46,816 nt of DNA from Massilia sp. HP4 (lineage in GTDB: Bacteria; Pseudomonadota; Gammaproteobacteria; Burkholderiales; Burkholderiaceae_D). Below, piece by piece: positions 43,340 through 46,816 of the stretch; the stretch's first letter is position 1, and each line of letters opens with the position of its first letter. The stretch lies in NCBI RefSeq assembly GCF_005222695.1, contig NZ_STGG01000039.1:1-46816 (forward strand), written 5' to 3'. A model generated the notes under the pieces. That model made no database searches. It was not told the DNA's origin and was given only the letters and a program-made list of their open reading frames with translations. The translations under genes and the position numbers were made by a program.

Positions 43340-43368
43340 TTGCGTATCAATATGTTTACTGGTACAAC
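43340..43368 (+). promoter_or_regulatory. Candidate promoter of the Bug/Tct genes
   Basis: TTGCGT (43340-43345) and TACAAC (43363-43368) are separated by exactly 17 bases, in an AT-rich stretch 95 bases before the Bug receptor start. The match to -35 and -10 consensus is partial. Confidence 0.4.
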
Positions 43369-43463
43369 CTCTCCTGCGTAAGACAACGCTAAACAGCAGC
43401 AATGCACGGTAAAAGTGCGGGTTGCCATCCAATACCAAGAACGAGATTACGAGGACGACAAAC

Positions 43464-44438
43464 ATGAAGCTCAAGATGCTGTGCGCCGTTGCGTGCCTGG
43501 CTGCTTTCGGCAGCGGGCTGGCCCAGGCCCAGGCCTACCCCAACAAGACCATCACCATGATCGTGCCGTTCGCGGCCGGCGGCCCGACCGACACCGTGGC
43601 GCGCCTGGTCGCCCAGTCGATGGGCACCACGCTCAAGCAGCAGATCATCATCGAGAACGTCGGCGGCGCCGGCGGCACCATCGGCGCGGCGCGCGCGGCG
43701 AAGGCCTCGCCCGACGGCTACACCCTGTTCCTGCACCACATCGGCCAGTCGACCGCCCCGGCCCTGTACCGCAAGCTGCCATACAACGCGATCGACAGCT
43801 TCGAGCCGATCGGCCTGATCACCGACGTGCCGATGACCGTGGTCGCGCGTGGCAACTTCCCGGCCAAGGATATGAAGGAGCTGATCACCTACGTCAAGGC
43901 CAACAAGGACAAGGTGACCTATGCCCACGCCGGCCTGGGTTCGGCCTCGCACCTGTGCGGCATGCTGCTGCAGACCGCGATGGGCGTGGAGCTGACTACC
44001 GTGCCGTACAAGGGCACCGGCCCGGCCATGAACGACCTGCTGGGCGGCCAGGTGGACTTCATGTGCGACCAGACCACCAATACCACCAGCCAGATCAAGA
44101 GCGGCAAGATCAAGGCCTATGGCGTGACCACCAAGACGCAGGTAGCATCGCTGCCGAACCTGCCGACCCTGGCGTCGGGCGCGCTGCCGGGCTTCGAAGT
44201 CGGCGTCTGGCACGGCCTGTACGCGCCGAAAGGCACGCCGAAGCCGGTCGTGGACGCGCTGGCCAACGCCCTGCGCGCCTCGCTGCGCGATCCGAACGTG
44301 GTCAAGCGCTTCAACGACCTGGGCACCGAGCCGGTGCCGACCAACCAGGCCACGCCGGAAGCGCTGCGCACCCACCTCAAGCAGCAGATCGACCTGTGGG
44401 GTCCGATCATCAAGAAGGCCGGCGCTTTCGCCGACTGA
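43464..44438 (+). CDS. Bug/TctC-family periplasmic solute receptor
   Basis: A 324-residue periplasmic binding protein of the Bug family (PF03401). A signal peptide (MKLKMLCAVACLAAFGSGLA) precedes family-typical YPNKTITMIVPFAAGGPTDT, the conserved GGAGGTIGAARAAKASPDGY region and SHLCGMLLQTAMGVELTTVP. Bug receptors feed tripartite tricarboxylate transporters and bind carboxylates, from citrate to aromatic acids; the ligand is unknown here. GAGGA nine bases before the ATG supports the start. A strong terminator stands between it and tctB, so the receptor would be made in excess. Confidence 0.92.
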   Translation: MKLKMLCAVACLAAFGSGLAQAQAYPNKTITMIVPFAAGGPTDTVARLVAQSMGTTLKQQIIIENVGGAGGTIGAARAAKASPDGYTLFLHHIGQSTAPALYRKLPYNAIDSFEPIGLITDVPMTVVARGNFPAKDMKELITYVKANKDKVTYAHAGLGSASHLCGMLLQTAMGVELTTVPYKGTGPAMNDLLGGQVDFMCDQTTNTTSQIKSGKIKAYGVTTKTQVASLPNLPTLASGALPGFEVGVWHGLYAPKGTPKPVVDALANALRASLRDPNVVKRFNDLGTEPVPTNQATPEALRTHLKQQIDLWGPIIKKAGAFAD

Positions 44439-44457
44439 CCATGCGTGATTAATATTG

Positions 44458-44495
44458 CGCACCGTACCGGTTCCGCCGGTACGGTGCGTTTTGTT
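44458..44495 (+). terminator. Intrinsic terminator between the Bug receptor gene and tctB
   Basis: A perfect 13-bp stem (44458-44470 with 44476-44488) around TTCCG is followed by TTTTGTT. It stands 19 bases past the receptor stop and about 100 bases before tctB. Partial read-through would set a high receptor-to-permease ratio. Confidence 0.85.
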
Positions 44496-44591
44496 GTAAC
44501 TGCAGTACCCGCAACACCGTAAGCTCGCACTATTATTCGAACCACTGCATCTGTAACACCGCATTTGCATCAGAAAAAAGGGGACCACCAC

Positions 44592-45056
44592 GTGCCATCA
44601 TTCATACGCCACCCAAAGGATTTTTGGAGTGGCATCGTCTTTCTCTTCTTCGGCCTCTCCGCCATCGTCATCGGCCAGGACTATGAAATGGGCACGGCCG
44701 GCCGCATGGGTCCGGCCTATTTCCCGTCCGTGCTCGGCGGCCTGCTGGCGCTGGTCGGCGCGGCATCGCTGATCCGCTCGTTCTTTCGCCAGGGCGAACC
44801 GATCGGCCGCCTGTACTGGCGCGAACTGGCACTGGTGCTGGCCGCCGTGCTGCTGTTCGGCTTCCTGGTACGTGACGCCGGCCTGATCCCCGCGACCCTG
44901 GTGCTGATCATGATCAGCTCCTACGCCGGCCAGAAATTCAACCTGGCCAAATCGATCGCGCTGGCGATCGGCGCAGCGCTGTTCGCGGTCGGCCTGTTCG
45001 TCAAGCTGCTTGGCTTGCCGATGCCGATGTTCGGTCCCTGGTTCGGTGGAGCATAA
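44592..45056 (+). CDS. tctB: TctB-like small membrane subunit of a tripartite tricarboxylate transporter
   Basis: A 154-residue inner-membrane protein with four hydrophobic helices: FWSGIVFLFFGLSAIVIGQD, AYFPSVLGGLLALVGAASLI, LALVLAAVLLFGFLVRDAGL and SIALAIGAALFAVGLFVKLL. The motif GTAGRMGPAYFP is a clear mark of the TctB family. It starts at a GTG (44592) with AGGGGA eight bases before. It lies five bases before tctA, with which it forms the sodium- or proton-coupled permease. Confidence 0.9.
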   Translation: MPSFIRHPKDFWSGIVFLFFGLSAIVIGQDYEMGTAGRMGPAYFPSVLGGLLALVGAASLIRSFFRQGEPIGRLYWRELALVLAAVLLFGFLVRDAGLIPATLVLIMISSYAGQKFNLAKSIALAIGAALFAVGLFVKLLGLPMPMFGPWFGGA

Positions 45057-45061
45057 TTACA

Positions 45062-46564
45062 ATGGAAATCTTCAGCAATCTCGCACTCGGCCTGGAAACG
45101 GCCTTCACCCTCCAGAACCTGTTCTACTGCCTGGTGGGCGTGTTCGTCGGCACCGCGGTGGGCGTGCTGCCGGGCCTGGGCCCGGTCGCCACCATCGCCA
45201 TGCTGCTGCCGGCCACCTTCGGCCTGCCGCCAGAATCGGCCCTGATCATGCTGGCCGGTATCTACTACGGCGCCCAGTATGGCGGCTCCACGACCGCGAT
45301 CCTGGTCAACCTGCCCGGTGAATCGTCCTCGGTCGTGACGGCGCTGGACGGCTACCAGATGGCGCGCAACGGCCAGGCCGGCAAGGCGCTGGCCACCGCC
45401 GCCATCGCCTCGTTCTTCGCCGGCTCGGTCGCCACCGTGCTGCTGGCCCTGGCCGCGCCGCCGCTGGCCGACATGGCGCTCGAATTCGGTCCGGCCGAAT
45501 ACTTCTCGCTGATGGTGCTCGGCCTGGTCGCCTCGGTGGTCCTGGCCAGCGGCTCGCTGCTTAAGGCGATCGGCATGGTGCTGCTCGGCCTGTTGCTGGG
45601 CGTGGTCGGCACCGACGTCAACTCCGGCGCAGCGCGCTACACCTTCGACCTGCCCGAACTGGCCGACGGCATCAACTTCGTGATCGTGGCGATGGGCATG
45701 TTCGGCATCGGCGAAATCATCCGCAACCTGGAACACGACGAGAGCCGCAACCTGGTCATGAAGAAGGTGCAGGGCCTGATGCTGAGCAAGGACGACTTCA
45801 AGCGCATCATCGCCCCGGTGCTGCGCGCGACCGGCCTCGGCTCGATCCTCGGCATCCTGCCGGGCGGCGGCGCGATGCTGGCCTCGTTCGCCTCGTACTC
45901 GCTGGAAAAGAAAGTCTCGAAGAACGCGGCGATGTTCGGCAAGGGCGCGATCGAAGGCGTCGCGGCGCCAGAAGCAGCCAATAATGCCGGCGCCCAGACG
46001 TCGTTCATCCCGATGCTGACCCTCGGCATCCCGTCGAACCCGGTGATGGCGCTGATGATCGGCGCGATGATCATCCAGGGCATCCAGCCGGGTCCGGCCG
46101 TGATGACCGAGCAGCCCGGCCTGTTCTGGGGCCTGATCGTCTCGATGTGGATCGGTAACCTGTTCCTGGTGGTGCTGAACCTGCCGCTGATCGGCATCTG
46201 GGTGCGCATGATCATGGTGCCTTACCAGATGCTGTATCCGGCGATCCTGCTGTTCTGCGCAATCGGCGTGTTCAGCCTGAACAACAGCACCTTCGACGTC
46301 TACCTGATGGCGATCTTCGGCCTGCTCGGCTACCTGTGCGCCAAGCTGGAACTGGAGCCGGCGCCGATGCTGCTCGGCTTCATCATCGGCCCGATGATGG
46401 AAGAGTACCTGCGCCGCGCCCTGCTGCTCTCGCGCAGCGATCCGATGGTGTTCATCGAGCGCCCGATCTCGGGCGTGATGCTGGGCCTGGCCGCGGCCGC
46501 GATGATCGTCGTGCTGCTGCCGTCGCTGCGCAAGAAGCGCGAAGAGGCGTTCCAGGAAGACTGA
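45062..46564 (+). CDS. tctA: TctA-like large membrane subunit of a tripartite tricarboxylate transporter
   Basis: A 500-residue polytopic permease with about eleven to twelve helices. Family marks include VGVFVGTAVGVLPGLGPVAT, GIYYGAQYGGSTTAILVNLP followed by GE, GLGSILGILPGGGAMLASFA, EAANNAGAQTSFIPMLTLGI followed by PSNPVMALMIGAM, and GFIIGPMMEEYLRRALLLSR. The C-terminus is cytoplasmic and basic. With TctB and the Bug receptor it makes a complete TTT system. A long terminator follows. Confidence 0.94.
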   Translation: MEIFSNLALGLETAFTLQNLFYCLVGVFVGTAVGVLPGLGPVATIAMLLPATFGLPPESALIMLAGIYYGAQYGGSTTAILVNLPGESSSVVTALDGYQMARNGQAGKALATAAIASFFAGSVATVLLALAAPPLADMALEFGPAEYFSLMVLGLVASVVLASGSLLKAIGMVLLGLLLGVVGTDVNSGAARYTFDLPELADGINFVIVAMGMFGIGEIIRNLEHDESRNLVMKKVQGLMLSKDDFKRIIAPVLRATGLGSILGILPGGGAMLASFASYSLEKKVSKNAAMFGKGAIEGVAAPEAANNAGAQTSFIPMLTLGIPSNPVMALMIGAMIIQGIQPGPAVMTEQPGLFWGLIVSMWIGNLFLVVLNLPLIGIWVRMIMVPYQMLYPAILLFCAIGVFSLNNSTFDVYLMAIFGLLGYLCAKLELEPAPMLLGFIIGPMMEEYLRRALLLSRSDPMVFIERPISGVMLGLAAAAMIVVLLPSLRKKREEAFQED

Positions 46565-46593
46565 TGCGCCGGGCGTAAGCTCGAACGCAAGCG

Positions 46594-46638
46594 CCGCCCG
46601 GCGCCGGCCTGTCAGGGTTGGCGCCGGGCGGTTTTTTT
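46594..46638 (+). terminator. Intrinsic terminator after tctA
   Basis: A 12-bp GC stem (46594-46605 with 46620-46631) with a 14-base loop is followed by seven T's. A strong Rho-independent terminator. Confidence 0.92.
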
Positions 46639-46727
46639 ATGGCGCTGTAAGCGTTAAATATGGATGAGTATTGAACTGTTGAGCCGCCCAGCGGTCCAAC
46701 TCCTGGTATCCATCATGGGAGGGGATC

Positions 46728-46816
46728 GTGAAAGCGCCCAAGTTCATGAAGCTGTTCGCGCAACTGCCGTCCTTGAACCGGCCACAGCGGGTGCAGGTGC
46801 TCGCCGCCCTGCATCC
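46728..46816 (+). CDS. 5' end of a probable IS1595-type transposase gene (partial)
   Basis: A GTG at 46728 with GGAGGGG upstream opens a frame to the window end: M(V)KAPKFMKLFAQLPSLNRP followed by QRVQVLAALH. This resembles the N-terminus of IS1595/ISXO2-like transposases (before the zinc-ribbon), by memory of the family and not by search. A GC-poorer stretch lies between the tctA terminator and this gene. A left terminal repeat might begin near 46641 (GGCGCTGTAAGCGTTAAA). Only 29 codons are visible, so the call is tentative. Confidence 0.45.
   Translation, partial: MKAPKFMKLFAQLPSLNRPQRVQVLAALH

Noticed and set aside
1..46816. CRISPR arrays, tRNA or rRNA genes, complete prophage
   Set aside because: No regularly spaced repeats, no cloverleaf-like sequence with a CCA-proximal end, and no phage structural or integrase genes were found on reading either strand.

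Overview
The window is about 47 kb of GC-rich DNA, densely packed with genes on both strands. The gene content suggests a Gram-negative, aerobic, motile betaproteobacterium. The clues are TonB-dependent receptors, methyl-accepting chemotaxis proteins, a Bug/Tct tripartite tricarboxylate transporter, NnrS with a globin, a PEP-CTERM protein and many LysR regulators. The best guess is the Oxalobacteraceae (Massilia/Telluria/Duganella type). That is an inference from family content and codon style, not a search result. I see no rRNA, tRNA, CRISPR array or prophage. The only mobile DNA is a partial transposase at the right edge.

Layout. 1-3.7 kb: the end of an unknown gene, a TetR regulator divergent from a GNAT acetyltransferase, a small Gln/Gly-rich protein and a chemotaxis receptor. 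3.9-14.2 kb: a TonB-dependent receptor, two tandem paralogous 7TMR-DISM hybrid histidine kinases (each with two receiver domains and an Hpt domain) and a receiver-GGDEF diguanylate cyclase, all on the plus strand and tightly spaced. It reads as one outer-membrane-to-c-di-GMP signalling locus and is the most interesting unit here. 14.2-21 kb, minus strand: DedA, AraC, RidA, a NarL-type regulator, TMEM175 and DUF1275 membrane proteins, then a translationally coupled amidohydrolase, an isochorismatase-like hydrolase and XapX, with a divergent LysR gene. 22-25.6 kb, minus strand: OsmC, pirin, a small cytochrome c, an unlisted 44-residue membrane protein and a second chemotaxis receptor. 25.9-28.5 kb: a PAS histidine kinase, a FixJ-type regulator (ATGA overlap) and an orphan receiver. 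28.8-31.4 kb: a second TonB receptor behind a Fur-box-like palindrome, then a Rap1a/Tai-type gene broken by an in-frame TGA.

31.4-38.1 kb: a LysR/MFS divergent pair, an ankyrin protein, a PEP-CTERM protein with a sigma-54-like promoter, an nnrS-globin pair behind an NsrR-like palindrome (nitric-oxide response), an ABM monooxygenase, a small exported protein and a GNAT enzyme. 38.3-46.6 kb: purU, then a paoABC-like molybdenum aldehyde dehydrogenase and a Bug-TctB-TctA transporter. These last two could cooperate in aldehyde oxidation and carboxylate uptake. The window ends inside what looks like an IS1595-type transposase gene.

Regulatory structure visible in the sequence includes several intrinsic terminators, one of them between the Bug receptor gene and tctBA. 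It also includes two overlapping, mutually exclusive hairpins before paoA and several operator-like palindromes in divergent promoters.
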